Assembly: GCA_965197405.1 (NCBI GenBank)
Contig: OZ240206.1
Coordinates: 2,852,001-2,916,000, forward strand
Length of the DNA stretch: 64,000 nucleotides
Origin: G965197405 sp965197405
Lineage (GTDB): Bacteria; Chloroflexota; Dehalococcoidia; Lucifugimonadales; JAGWBF01
Direction: 5' to 3'
The notes below the pieces were generated by a model. It made no database searches. It was not told where the DNA came from and was given only the letters and a program-made list of their open reading frames with translations. The stretch's first letter is position 1. The number at the start of each line of letters is the position of its first letter. The position numbers were made by a program, and so were the translations under genes. This document shows positions 26,448-34,507 of this stretch, piece after piece.

Positions 26448-26636
26448 ATGGCGACAACCGAGTACATCTGCCGCGCTTGCCGGCACGATTTCCCCTGGTC
26501 CACCGGCGATGGCCCTCAACCTCATTGCCCACGCTGTGGCAGCGCCGAGCTTGATGCAAATCGCTGGCTCCTGCTGACGCCCGAAGCCGGGGGTCTGACC
26601 GACGAAGACCACTTCGAGGCGCTGCTTACCGTTTGA
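26448..26636 (+). CDS. small zinc-ribbon protein
   Basis: 62 aa. Two Cys pairs, CRAC near residue 9 and CPRC near residue 30, make a single zinc ribbon (YICRACRHDF...PHCPRCGS), followed by a short acidic tail. It resembles FmdB-type or rubredoxin-like small regulators, but is too short to assign a role. It lies 46 nt after the 87-aa gene on the same strand. An in-frame ATG at 26439 is a slightly longer alternative. Confidence 0.65.
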   Translation: MATTEYICRACRHDFPWSTGDGPQPHCPRCGSAELDANRWLLLTPEAGGLTDEDHFEALLTV

Positions 26637-26722
26637 GGGGTTGTCTGCTCCTCGTGAGGGGCGTTCGTTAGTGGATAGTTGATAGTGAATAGTGGCGGCG
26701 GTTGCCCGCTCAAAGGGGTCCC

Positions 26723-27190
26723 TCACGCGCTCCCCTGAAAAGACACGCTGGCCTTGGCCCGCGCCACGACCTGGTCCGACTGGTTCGAGCCTACTACCTC
26801 ACAGTCCACCAGCCTGCGCCCGTCCTCCTCCCTTTTGCCCGTCACAAAGCCCGTGAACGTGATGGTATCGCCGGCCCTGACAGGCTCCGTGGCCCGCATC
26901 TCCAGGTGGCTCCCGCAGCTCGTGAGGTCGCTCAGAGGGAAGGCCTTCTCCAGAAGCTCGGCCACATATGCGACGGTAGCAGGCCCCATGTTCACGGTCC
27001 CGCCGAAGATGCCCTTCTGGGCGTACTCTTCGTCGGTATGCAGGTTACGCCAACCCGGTCGGGGGCCGGCAGGAGCGTAACGAGCGTACAGGTCTATAGT
27101 CTCCTTCGACTCGTGCTTCACCAGTATGGGAAGCTCATCGCCCACCGCTATGGAGTCGTAAGTTGCCCGTTTAGCCCACAGAGTAGCCAT
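26723..27190 (-). CDS. MaoC/FAS1-like dehydratase-domain protein
   Basis: 155 aa, hot-dog fold. The segment YAPAGPRPGWRNLHTDEEYAQKGIFGGTVNMGPATVAYV resembles MaoC-like hydratase domains, with His-Thr-Asp at the position of the catalytic Asp/His loop. The later part, VRAGDTITFTGFVTGKREEDGRRLVDCEVVGSN, is the standard MaoC strand pattern. It probably hydrates an enoyl-CoA or dehydrates a 3-hydroxyacyl thioester. Start ATG 27190; an upstream in-frame start at 27202 is possible. It is a lone gene. Confidence 0.75.
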   Translation of the reverse strand: MATLWAKRATYDSIAVGDELPILVKHESKETIDLYARYAPAGPRPGWRNLHTDEEYAQKGIFGGTVNMGPATVAYVAELLEKAFPLSDLTSCGSHLEMRATEPVRAGDTITFTGFVTGKREEDGRRLVDCEVVGSNQSDQVVARAKASVSFQGSA

Positions 27191-27393
27191 GACCGGCCCC
27201 ACCTCCTGCCTCTATAGTCGTCTTGCAATGACTCTGGCCCAAGTACAACTTATCACCCTCGGCCCCACGGCGCAAGACCCGGCTAGCTGCTGATAGCGTT
27301 GCGTCTGTTGTGTTTTAGGTGGTTTGGTTTACTCTGCATCGTCCCTGCCCGGCGTCTGTCTGTAGCAGGCAGGCCATCTGCAACCCCGTTCAT

Positions 27394-27486
27394 GTCATTC
27401 CGAGCGCAGCGAGGAATCTAAAAATCCATGCTCTCGAATAAGCCCGCGTCTGAGATTCCTCACTCCGCTTCGCTGCGTTCGGAATT
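27394..27486. repeat. palindromic repeat, type A copy 1
   Basis: Starts GTCATTCCGAGCGCAGCGAGG, with AATCTAAAA, a variable centre, then AGATTCCTC...CGCTGCGTTCGGAA. The halves are inverted relative to each other. Five other copies lie in the window. Confidence 0.7.
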
Positions 27487-27543
27487 GCCTATGGCCTTGT
27501 GAGGCCACATAAGGGGATGAAAATAGCGGCCAGCCTTCCCAGC

Positions 27544-27634
27544 GTCACTCCCCTGCTTTCGCAGGGGCAGGCTCTGCGGAAGCAGGAGTCCAAGACGCGC
27601 CGGGGATGTGGACATCCGCTTTCACGGGTGTGAC
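27544..27634. repeat. REP-like palindromic repeat, type B copy 3, interrupted
   Basis: Canonical type B order GTCACTCC...TGCGGAAGCAGGAGTCC, then GACATCCGCTTTCACGGGTG and TGAC. A 23-nt block at 27552-27574 separates GTCACTCC from TGCGGAAG. The rest of 27191-27877 contains no recognisable gene. Confidence 0.6.
27552..27574 (+). mobile_element. micro-insertion element, copy 2 (23 nt)
   Basis: Inserted between ACTCC and TGCGG in a type B repeat. It consists of a CCTGC/GCAGG stem around TTTC followed by GGGCAGGCTC. It is the same length as the insertion at 31744-31766 and differs from it at only two positions. Confidence 0.6.
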
Positions 27635-27877
27635 GAAGGGCATTTTCATGGTAATGACAAGTGGCGGGCATGTATTTATCTAGTGTCGAGAGTCAAAAGG
27701 CCCTGCTGGGCCGGAGGTGAACATGGTACGGCCTGCCTGCCGGATTAAGATGGGGTCACATGAGTCCACGGTACAGGTTGCTATAAGCGCCTATAATGGT
27801 GACAATAGAGCCGTGGCCCTGGCGGGCCATAGCGTTGCGTTCTCACTTATGTAATCTGATGGGCGAGGGTATGAAGC

Positions 27878-28816
27878 ATGAAAATAGGAATCGGCGTTCC
27901 GCAAGTGACCGACGGGCCTGGCCTGCAACGATTCGCCCGGCGGGCTGAAGAGCTGGGATTCGAGTCAATTCTGGTGGGGGACCACATCTTCCTGCCTACG
28001 GGCGGCACCAGTCAGTACCCCTATACTGCTGACGGCTCCTTCGCGCGTCCCTCCGAGGAGCCTTTCCTGGAGACCATGACTCTCCTGGGCTATCTGGCTG
28101 CCTGTACGGAGACCATCAGGCTGGGAAGCACGGTCGTTATCCTGCCATACCGCAATCCTGTAGTCCAGGCCAAGATGTTCGCCTCGCTGGACGTGCTCAG
28201 CAACGGGCGCATGATCTGTGGCGTAGGCGTGGGATGGCTGGAAAAGGAGTTCGATACCCTCGAGGTGCCCTACAGCCAGCGCGGTCCGATGAGCGACGAG
28301 TTCTTGCAGATTTTCAAGGTCCTCTGGACAGAGCCGGACCCGGAATTCCGCGGCAAGTATTACAACATCAGCGGCATCCAGTTTTACCCCAAGCCTGTGC
28401 AGAAGCCCTCCATACCCATCTGGATAGGAGGACACACCCGAAAGGCCCTGCGTCGCACCGCGATATATGGCGATTGCTGGCATCCGACCCGCCAGACCCC
28501 CGACTTCGTGGCGCGGGGCCTTCCCTACCTGCGCCGGCAGACCGAAGAAGCGGGCCGGGACCCCGGCAGCATCTCCATATCGCTAAAACGTAGCCTCCAT
28601 TTTACGGACATAGGGCTGACGGAGCAGGCCCTGGTGCGTACCGGCGGTGCCGTGATAGGGACCACCCAGGAGGTCGTTGACGACGTTTATTACTGCCGGG
28701 AGCTGGGCATAGACCAATTGACCTACGACTTTCGCGTGGAGACTTTGGACGAATGCATCCGTGTGATAGAGCGCCTGGCAGAGCGGGTGCTGCCGGTGGC
28801 TGCCAGCCTGGGTTGA
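27878..28816 (+). CDS. LLM-class F420-dependent oxidoreductase
   Basis: 312 aa, with a TIM-barrel luciferase-like fold. Seen are MKIGIGVPQVTDGPGLQRFARRAEELGFESILVGDHIFLP, RLGSTVVILPYRNPVVQAKMFASLDVLSNGRMICGVGVGW and IWIGGHTRKALRRTA. The GHI-like loop and overall pattern match actinobacterial and Chloroflexota TIGR03619-type F420-dependent enzymes. The substrate is unknown. It probably has its own transcript; the small minus-strand gene that follows converges with it. Confidence 0.85.
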   Translation: MKIGIGVPQVTDGPGLQRFARRAEELGFESILVGDHIFLPTGGTSQYPYTADGSFARPSEEPFLETMTLLGYLAACTETIRLGSTVVILPYRNPVVQAKMFASLDVLSNGRMICGVGVGWLEKEFDTLEVPYSQRGPMSDEFLQIFKVLWTEPDPEFRGKYYNISGIQFYPKPVQKPSIPIWIGGHTRKALRRTAIYGDCWHPTRQTPDFVARGLPYLRRQTEEAGRDPGSISISLKRSLHFTDIGLTEQALVRTGGAVIGTTQEVVDDVYYCRELGIDQLTYDFRVETLDECIRVIERLAERVLPVAASLG

Positions 28817-28825
28817 AGGCGGGCT

Positions 28826-29107
28826 TCAGGAGCCAACTGTGCTCCAGCGACGCCTCAGAGACTCGACGTAGACACGCTGGTAATCACCGTAGTGACCGTA
28901 GTCGGGGCCATCTGCAAGGCGCTCGGCCCAGAGATATTCCACATCTTCCCATCTGATGGGGTATGGGGGCTGCTCGAACAAGGTCGCTACCGCGTTGGTT
29001 GGGTCCCCGGCCTCCACATAACCCATCATCTGGAAATTATCATAAACATTTCCGTTGTCCGAGATGAACCTCCCTTTCATGGCAGCCAATACGATAAACG
29101 ATGCCAA
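28826..29107 (-). CDS. conserved small protein of unknown function
   Basis: 93 aa. The middle has GNVYDNFQMMGYVEAGDPTNAVATLFEQPPYPIRWEDVEYLWAERL, unusually rich in Tyr and Trp for a spurious frame. A TTG start at 29107 is supported by GGAGGT 6 nt upstream. I do not recognise the family. It converges with the LLM gene, ending 10 nt past its stop. Confidence 0.6.
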   Translation of the reverse strand: MASFIVLAAMKGRFISDNGNVYDNFQMMGYVEAGDPTNAVATLFEQPPYPIRWEDVEYLWAERLADGPDYGHYGDYQRVYVESLRRRWSTVGS

Positions 29108-29266
29108 ACTGTACCTCCAGTGCCACGATAACCGCCGGTCAATGGCCTTCAGAGTAGCCTTCCACCAATTCTAAACTCAATTATGCCCAAGGAACAATAG
29201 CTTGCTAAGGCAGGGTTTACCCGCTAAAATTCCCAACATGTGAAGAAGGAACATGGGAGGTGTGGG

Positions 29267-30052
29267 ATGAAGATAGCACGTTTTCGAAGCCAGAAAAGGG
29301 TTGCCTATGGGGTGGTGGAAGGAGACCAGGTCAGCGAGATTCGAGGGAGCATTTTTGCAAAGTTTAGAATCACGGATACCAAGCACAAGCTCAGCGAAGT
29401 CAAGCTGCTGGCCCCCACCGATCCTATGCAAATATGGTGCCCCGGCCTTAACTTCGCGGAACACCTGGAATTCGCGAGCGCTGTGTTGGGTGAAGAGAAG
29501 ACACCGACAATTGACCATCCGGAGCCGTGGCACAAGAACAGAAGCGCGCTCATCGGCCATGAGGACTTTATAGTTATACCCAAGGACTCCGGCGGCGACG
29601 TCCACTACGAGGGTGAGGCGGTGGCGGTAATAAGCAAAACATGCCGTAGAATCAGCCCTCAGAACGCTTCCAAGTATATCCTTGGCTACAGTTGCGGCAA
29701 CGACATCAGCGAACGCGCCTGGCAAAAGGATGACTGGACCTTCTGGCGAGCCAAAGGCTCCGACACCTTTGCTCCTGTGGGCCCGTGGATAGAGACAGGA
29801 GTGAACCCCTCCAACCTGAGCATGGTAGTGAGGCTCAACGGTCAGGAGGTGCAGAGGGCCAACACTTGCGACATGGTGCACGACTTTCCCAGGATAATCA
29901 GCTACATCAGCCAGCAGGTGACACTCTACCCGGGCGACCTGGTCTTCTCAGGGACTACGGGCGCGAGCAGGGCTTTGGAAGCGGAGGATGTCGTAGAGGT
30001 AGAGGTGGACGGCATAGGGGTCCTGCGGAATTTTGTCAGGCTTGAGGAGTGA
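29267..30052 (+). CDS. fumarylacetoacetate-hydrolase family enzyme (first copy)
   Basis: 261 aa, FAH fold. N-terminal MKIARFRSQKRVAYGVVEGDQV; active region with KNRSALIGHEDFIVIP, DVHYEGEAVAVI and CGNDISERAWQ; ends GDLVFSGTTGASRALEAEDVVEVEVDGIG. These hold the metal-binding Glu/Asp residues of the family (hydrolysis of C-C bonds in 3-oxo acids, decarboxylation, or hydration). The substrate is unclear. ATG at 29267 is preferred over an upstream in-frame start at 29240. A second FAH-type gene lies at 36032-36787. Confidence 0.82.
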   Translation: MKIARFRSQKRVAYGVVEGDQVSEIRGSIFAKFRITDTKHKLSEVKLLAPTDPMQIWCPGLNFAEHLEFASAVLGEEKTPTIDHPEPWHKNRSALIGHEDFIVIPKDSGGDVHYEGEAVAVISKTCRRISPQNASKYILGYSCGNDISERAWQKDDWTFWRAKGSDTFAPVGPWIETGVNPSNLSMVVRLNGQEVQRANTCDMVHDFPRIISYISQQVTLYPGDLVFSGTTGASRALEAEDVVEVEVDGIGVLRNFVRLEE

Positions 30053-30147
30053 GCGTCACCCTCCGCCTCGTACATACAAGTACGGCGGCAAGTACGCAGG
30101 GTTGACGCAGGATAGGCCTTATAGGCCCGCTCTGCCTTCGCAAGTCT

Positions 30148-31323
30148 TTATGTCACGTAGCGCAGTGTGGAATCAGTGAGGATGCGGGTGGCCAGGGGCA
30201 GAGAGTCCTCGTCTATGTCGAACTGAGCGTTGTGATGGGAGGCCGTTATGCCTCGCTCCGCATTGGCGCATCCCACCAGGAAATAGCAGCCCGGGGCTTC
30301 CCTCAGAAAGAATGTGGCATCGTCTCCCACTTGGGGAGGGGTTATACTCACCACGTTGTCCTTGCCGACGACCGGGACTGCCACCTCGGCCACCAGGTCG
30401 GCCACTGAGCCATCGTTCAGCACCGCAGGCGCTCCGCGCACATGGTCAAACCTGGCCTCGCCTCGGAGTCCTCCAGCCACTGATGAGGCTATCTCTTCTG
30501 TCCGCTTCAGGATAAACTCTCGTACCGAATCGTCCAGGGTCCTCACGGTTCCGCTTAACTCCACCTGGTCTGATACGACATTGAATGCCGTGCCGCCGTG
30601 TATGGTTCCGAACCCCAGGACGGCGGTCTGGGTGGGAGCAATCTCGCGGCTCAGCACAGTCTGGAGCGCAGTGACTACGTGGCAGGCCGTCAGAATGGGG
30701 TCTACGGAGAGGTGGGGCATGCCGCCGTGGCCGCCCTTGCCCTTTACGGTAATCTTTATCTCATCGGCGCTTGAGAAGATAGGCCCCGGTTGGGACACTA
30801 TCTGTCCCACCGGCAGGCCGCTCCAGAGGTGAAAGCTCAGCACGCGGTCCACGTCCGGGTCCTTCATCACTCCTTCCTCAATCATGCGGATTGCGCCGCT
30901 CATAATCTCTTCCGCCGGCTGGAACACCAGCTTGATATTGCCCTTTATAGAGTCTCTGTACCGGCTGAGGAGCTCGGCGACCGCCATACCCACCGCCGTG
31001 TGCCCGTCGTGGCCGCAGGCGTGCATAACGCCGTCCACCAACGAGGAGTAGGGCCTGTCTTTGGGTTCCTGGATGGGCAGCGCGTCTATGTCCACCCGTA
31101 TCATCACAGTAGGCCCCGGCCCCCTGCCTTCCAGAAGGCCCACGACACCCGTCTCCGCCACCCCGCGCTTCACCTTCCACCCCAATGTTTCCAGCTTGCT
31201 TGCCGCTATCTCCGCCGTGCGCCTCTCCTGAAAGGACAACTCCGGGTTGCGATGAAAGTCTCGCCTCGTCTCAATGAGCTGCTCCTTCAGACCAGCCACA
31301 TCCTGGGCAACGTTGCTATTCAT
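30148..31323 (-). CDS. M20-family amidohydrolase/peptidase
   Basis: 391 aa. Metal site motifs HACGHDGHTAVGMAVAEL (near residue 103), FQPAEEIMSGA with the general-base Glu pair, and the closing SHHNAQFDIDEDSLP. The dimerisation lid domain lies in the middle (KGKGGHGGMPHLSVDPI). This is the IAA-amino-acid hydrolase/N-acyl amino acid amidohydrolase branch, which frees amino acids from N-acyl conjugates, probably in the cytoplasm. It is a lone gene. Confidence 0.88.
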   Translation of the reverse strand: MNSNVAQDVAGLKEQLIETRRDFHRNPELSFQERRTAEIAASKLETLGWKVKRGVAETGVVGLLEGRGPGPTVMIRVDIDALPIQEPKDRPYSSLVDGVMHACGHDGHTAVGMAVAELLSRYRDSIKGNIKLVFQPAEEIMSGAIRMIEEGVMKDPDVDRVLSFHLWSGLPVGQIVSQPGPIFSSADEIKITVKGKGGHGGMPHLSVDPILTACHVVTALQTVLSREIAPTQTAVLGFGTIHGGTAFNVVSDQVELSGTVRTLDDSVREFILKRTEEIASSVAGGLRGEARFDHVRGAPAVLNDGSVADLVAEVAVPVVGKDNVVSITPPQVGDDATFFLREAPGCYFLVGCANAERGITASHHNAQFDIDEDSLPLATRILTDSTLRYVT

Positions 31324-31503
31324 TGTAGTCCCCCCACAATAGGCCCCTCTGGGGCCAGCTTCCGGTATATTCTAGCACATGGCCCCGGGACCTGTTTCAA
31401 TTTAGTAGGAGCCACCTGTCTGGGACAGGGCTATCGCATTTGAAAGGGAGATATGGGAGGGTGTTCGAGTGATAGATAATAGGGGCGTTCTTGGAGTGGT
31501 TGA

Positions 31504-32663
31504 TTGAGGGGAAGTGTGGAGGTTGTGGTGATGGGGATGGCGATCGACGATCTGGACCCCTTGGAGGATCCCCGGAGTGGAAACGCAGGCCGGCATTCAT
31601 TGCACGACATACTGGTCATTGCCTTATGCACCATACTGTGTGGGGGGGAGACCTGTACCGACATGGCCCTCTTCGGGCACTCCAAACGGGAGTTCTTGGA
31701 ATCCTTCCTGCCGCTCAGGAATGGAATTCCCAGCCACGACACCCCCGCTTTCGCGGGGGCAGGCTCTTCTCCAGAGTGTTCCGCCTGTTGGACCCGGAGG
31801 CATTCCAGAAGTGGTTTCTGGGGTTCATGCGCCAGTTTGCCCAAGGCTGCGAGGGTGTGCTGGCCATAGACGGCAAGACGCTGCGCCGCTCTTATGACCG
31901 CGCCGAGGCCAAATCGCCTCTGCACCTAGTCAATGCCTGGGCCGCAGAACAGCGTCTGGTGCTGGGACAACTGGCCGTGGATGGCAAGTCCAACGAGATC
32001 ACCGCTGTGCCCAAACTCCTGGAAATGCTGGCCCTGCCGGGAATGGTGGTCACCGCTGACGCCATGCACTGCCAGAGACGGCCGTCCCAGCAGGCGCTGG
32101 ACCAAGGGGCCGATTACGTGCTGGCCCTGAAGGGGAATCAGGGGTCTCTCAACGATGATGTGCGCCTGTTCCTTGACGATTCGGCCACGACCGTGGCAGA
32201 GGCAAGCCAGACCAACAAGGGGCACGGGCGTATCGAGACCCGGACGGCCAGCATAAGCAGCGACGTGGCCTGGCTGCAGGAGCGGCACCAGTGGCCCGGA
32301 CTGGCGGCAGTGGGGAAGATAACCGCCAGTCGCCAGGAGGGAGGCCATAGCAGCGTCGAGAGCCGGTACTACCTGCTGAGCCAGGCATTCCCGCCGGAGC
32401 GGTTTAACCAAATCGCACGGGCCCACTGGGGAATCGAGAACCAACTGCACTGGGTGCTGGACGTGGTCTTCAATGAGGACCAGTCCCGAAACCGGAAGGA
32501 CAACTGCCCGGACAATCTGGCTCTGCTACGCAAACTGGCGCTTAATCTGGCCCGGCTGGAACCCTCCAAAGGATCCATGAGAGGCAAACTGAAACGGGCC
32601 GGGTGGGACAACAGTTACCTGGCCACATTGCTATCCCAATTCACCAAAATCCAAATGCGATAG
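31504..32663 (+). pseudogene. ISAs1-family transposase broken by a 23-nt insertion
   Basis: The N-terminal part (DDLDPLEDPRSGNAGRHSLHDIL...NGIPSHDT) is read in one frame up to 31743, and the rest (FSRVFRLLDPEAFQ...AIDGKTLRRS...HWGIENQLHWVLDVVFNED) in another from 31767. Removing the 23 nt at 31744-31766 restores the family sequence SHDT-FSRVF exactly. The DDE-type residues and the C-terminal helix are otherwise intact. The protein is therefore truncated, and the IS may move only if transposase is supplied from another copy or the frame is bypassed. Confidence 0.85.
31744..31766 (+). mobile_element. micro-insertion element, copy 3 (23 nt) inside the transposase
   Basis: Lies between ACACC and TTCTCC. 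It has a CCCGC/GCGGG stem around TTTC and the tail GGGCAGGCTC. It breaks the transposase frame and has the same length and target (CC^T) as the block at 27552-27574. Confidence 0.7.
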
Positions 32664-32726
32664 CCCTGCTGTCTGGGAATTGAACACTTGCGTTCCAGTG
32701 CTTCCGGTACTATACTTCTCACTGAA

Positions 32727-33395
32727 ATGGAAGAAGAGCAGACGCAGAGCAACGAAACAACCGAGGAGCTTCGCCTGTTCCCCCTGGGCGTAGGCCTCTT
32801 CCCAGGCATGACTATGCCCCTCCGGATTTTCGAGGAGCGGTATAAGCTGATGATCGGCGAGTGCCTCGATAGCGACGAGCCTTTTGGGGTACTGCTAATC
32901 CGCGAGGGAAGGGAAGTCGGCGGCTTTGCGAAGCCTTACAGCGTGGGCACCACCGCCCGCATCACCCGGGTCGAGCGGCTTGAGGACGGTCGCATGAACC
33001 TGGATACTATGGGGGAGAGACGCTTTCGCATGGTGGATACGGTCCACGATGTGCCTTACCTCAAGGGCAGGGTGCAGTACCTGTCCGAGGAGGTCGGGGA
33101 GATTGGGGAAGGCGTGCTTGAGAGGGCGCGAGGGCTTCTCATTGAGTACCTGCAAGGCCTCGCAGGCCTCCGGGGCGGGTGGATCCGTGAAGCAGCCATC
33201 CCCGAAGAGCCTGCGTCGCTCTCCTACACCATAGGCCGCTACCTGGAGATTCCCCTCAGGGCCCAGCAACGGCTTCTTGAGCTTCCCTACAGCGGCGAGC
33301 GCCTGTACTACGAGATACCCCTGCTTGAGGGAGCGAACAAGCGGCTAAAGGAAGAGATAGCCAAGCGCGGACCTCAAGGCCCCAGACTCAACTGA
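32727..33395 (+). CDS. LON peptidase N-terminal-domain protein
   Basis: 222 aa. After an acidic N-terminus, the sequence LRLFPLGVGLFPGMTMPLRIFEERYKLMIGECL is the typical start of the LON substrate-binding domain, and the rest follows that domain. No ATPase or protease part is attached, so it is a stand-alone LON-domain protein of unknown role. ATG at 32727 is preferred to an upstream GTG at 32688. The ISAs1 element ends 58 nt upstream and may have separated the gene from its promoter. Its last 8 nt overlap the end of the convergent B12-binding-type gene. Confidence 0.8.
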   Translation: MEEEQTQSNETTEELRLFPLGVGLFPGMTMPLRIFEERYKLMIGECLDSDEPFGVLLIREGREVGGFAKPYSVGTTARITRVERLEDGRMNLDTMGERRFRMVDTVHDVPYLKGRVQYLSEEVGEIGEGVLERARGLLIEYLQGLAGLRGGWIREAAIPEEPASLSYTIGRYLEIPLRAQQRLLELPYSGERLYYEIPLLEGANKRLKEEIAKRGPQGPRLN

Positions 33396-34323
33396 CCCTG
33401 AAAGCCTCTCCGTAGAGCCTGGCAGCCCCCCCCTCCGGCACCATACCCGAAAACAGCTCCGGGTGGAGTATCTCGGCCATCATCTCCAGCCCGTCCACCA
33501 GCCGAGGCCCCGAGCGGCTGAAGTAGGAGTTGGCGTCCACCACGTATACCTGCCCCTTTTGGACTGCCGGCAAGGACTCCCAGCCCTCCCGCTCCGTCAG
33601 CAGCTGGATCTCCTGGAGTCCTCGCCTCACGTCGAAGCCGCAAGGCGTGACCACTATCACGTCGGGGCGTTGGTCCAAGACTTGCTGCCACTCTATTCTG
33701 AAGGAAGGCTTGTCCTTATCCCCGAGGCAGTCTTCTCCCCCGGCTAGCTCCACCATCTCAGGGACCCAGTGCCCCGCGCACAAGATAGGCTCCATCCACT
33801 CCAGGCAGGCCACCCTGGGCCTGCCGCCGGCGAGGCCCACCTTCTCCTTCACCGTGTTGACCCTGCGCCCCAGTGACGCCGCGACACGCTGGGCCGCGTC
33901 TTCGGCATCGGTCGCCTGGCCTACCCGCAGGATGTCGCCCAGGACATCCTCTATAGATGTAGGGTCAAGGGATAGGACCGCCGGCTTTTTGGTCAAGCTC
34001 TCCGTAGCGGCGACAACCTGTCGCGCGGTTATTGCTCACTCCCCGCAAAGCTCCTGGGTGAGCAACAAGTCCGGGTCGGCTTCCATGAGGACCTTCTCGT
34101 CTATATCGTAGATGCCCTTACCCTCCACCATGCGGTCCTCTATGATTTGGTGTATCTCGCCGCTTGGGTATTCCCGGTCCTCGAAGATGCTATGCACGAC
34201 CCAGGGCAGCTTCCGGGCCTCCGGGGGATAGTCGCACTCGTGGCTGACGGCATACAACTGCTCACCCAAGCCCAGGGTGTAGATAATCTCGGTGGCGCTG
34301 GGCAGAAAGGAACATATACGCAT
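33388..34323 (-). CDS. B12-binding-type periplasmic-fold protein with in-frame UGA (candidate selenoprotein)
   Basis: 311 codons in one frame broken only by a UGA at 34038-34036 (residue 96). The N-part has MRICSFLPSATEIIYTLGLGEQLYAVSHECDYPPEA and PDLLLTQELCGE; the C-part has LSLDPTSIEDVLGDI, CLEWMEPILCAGHWVPEMVELAGG and VDANSYFSRSGPRLVDGLE. This is the cobalamin-binding BtuF-like family (PF01497), without a signal peptide. Family members have CxxC at this point, here CGE-UGA. A SECIS-like hairpin begins 12 nt downstream. Alternatives are a nonsense pseudogene or a sequencing error. Confidence 0.75.
34010..34024 (-). promoter_or_regulatory. putative bacterial SECIS hairpin
   Basis: Minus strand GCGACA-GGT-TGTCGC: a perfect 6-bp stem with a GGU loop. 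The loop G lies 18 nt after the UGA at 34038-34036, close to the position in E. coli fdhF (19th nt), where the loop is also GGU. CCG (34028-34026) and CGG (34004-34002) may extend the stem. It could also be chance within coding sequence. Confidence 0.5.
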
Positions 34324-34507
34324 TTCACACTCCATCGAAGTTCATGTGAGGAGGTTCACGTGAGGTCCGCAGGGAACGGCGACCCCATTATTATGTCAAC
34401 TTTTTGTAGCCTTACCCGTAAAGGCATAGCATATCGCTGCTGACGTCGTACTGTGTTTCCATATCCCCATACCTCATTATACATTGCCATGCAGTGACGC
34501 AATCACA

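Larger units (their letters stand above)
31426..32668 (+). mobile_element. ISAs1-family insertion sequence with perfect ends
   Basis: 1243 bp. Left end CAGGGCTATCGCATTTG (31426-31442) and right end CAAATGCGATAGCCCTG (32652-32668) are perfect 17-bp inverted repeats. Both sides carry the identical 10-bp CTGTCTGGGA (31416-31425 and 32669-32678), a target-site duplication, so the insertion is recent. It holds one transposase gene whose stop lies in the right end. It entered the space between the M20 gene and the LON-domain gene, about 58 nt before the latter's start. Confidence 0.93.

Noticed and set aside
27780..27800. Promoter from TATAAT at 27792-27797 ahead of the LLM gene
   Set aside because: The -10 box is perfect but no acceptable -35 lies at 16-18 nt.
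31397..31600. Minus-strand frames over the IS left end
   Set aside because: They are shadows crossing the IS boundary and have no family features.
33388..34323. Reading the two halves of the B12-binding-type gene as two genes, or as a frameshift pseudogene
   Set aside because: Both halves are in the same frame and join without missing sequence, and the second half's only start is a TTG with no ribosome site. A simple nonsense mutation cannot be excluded, but UGA at a conserved Cys with a well-placed hairpin makes selenocysteine the better explanation.
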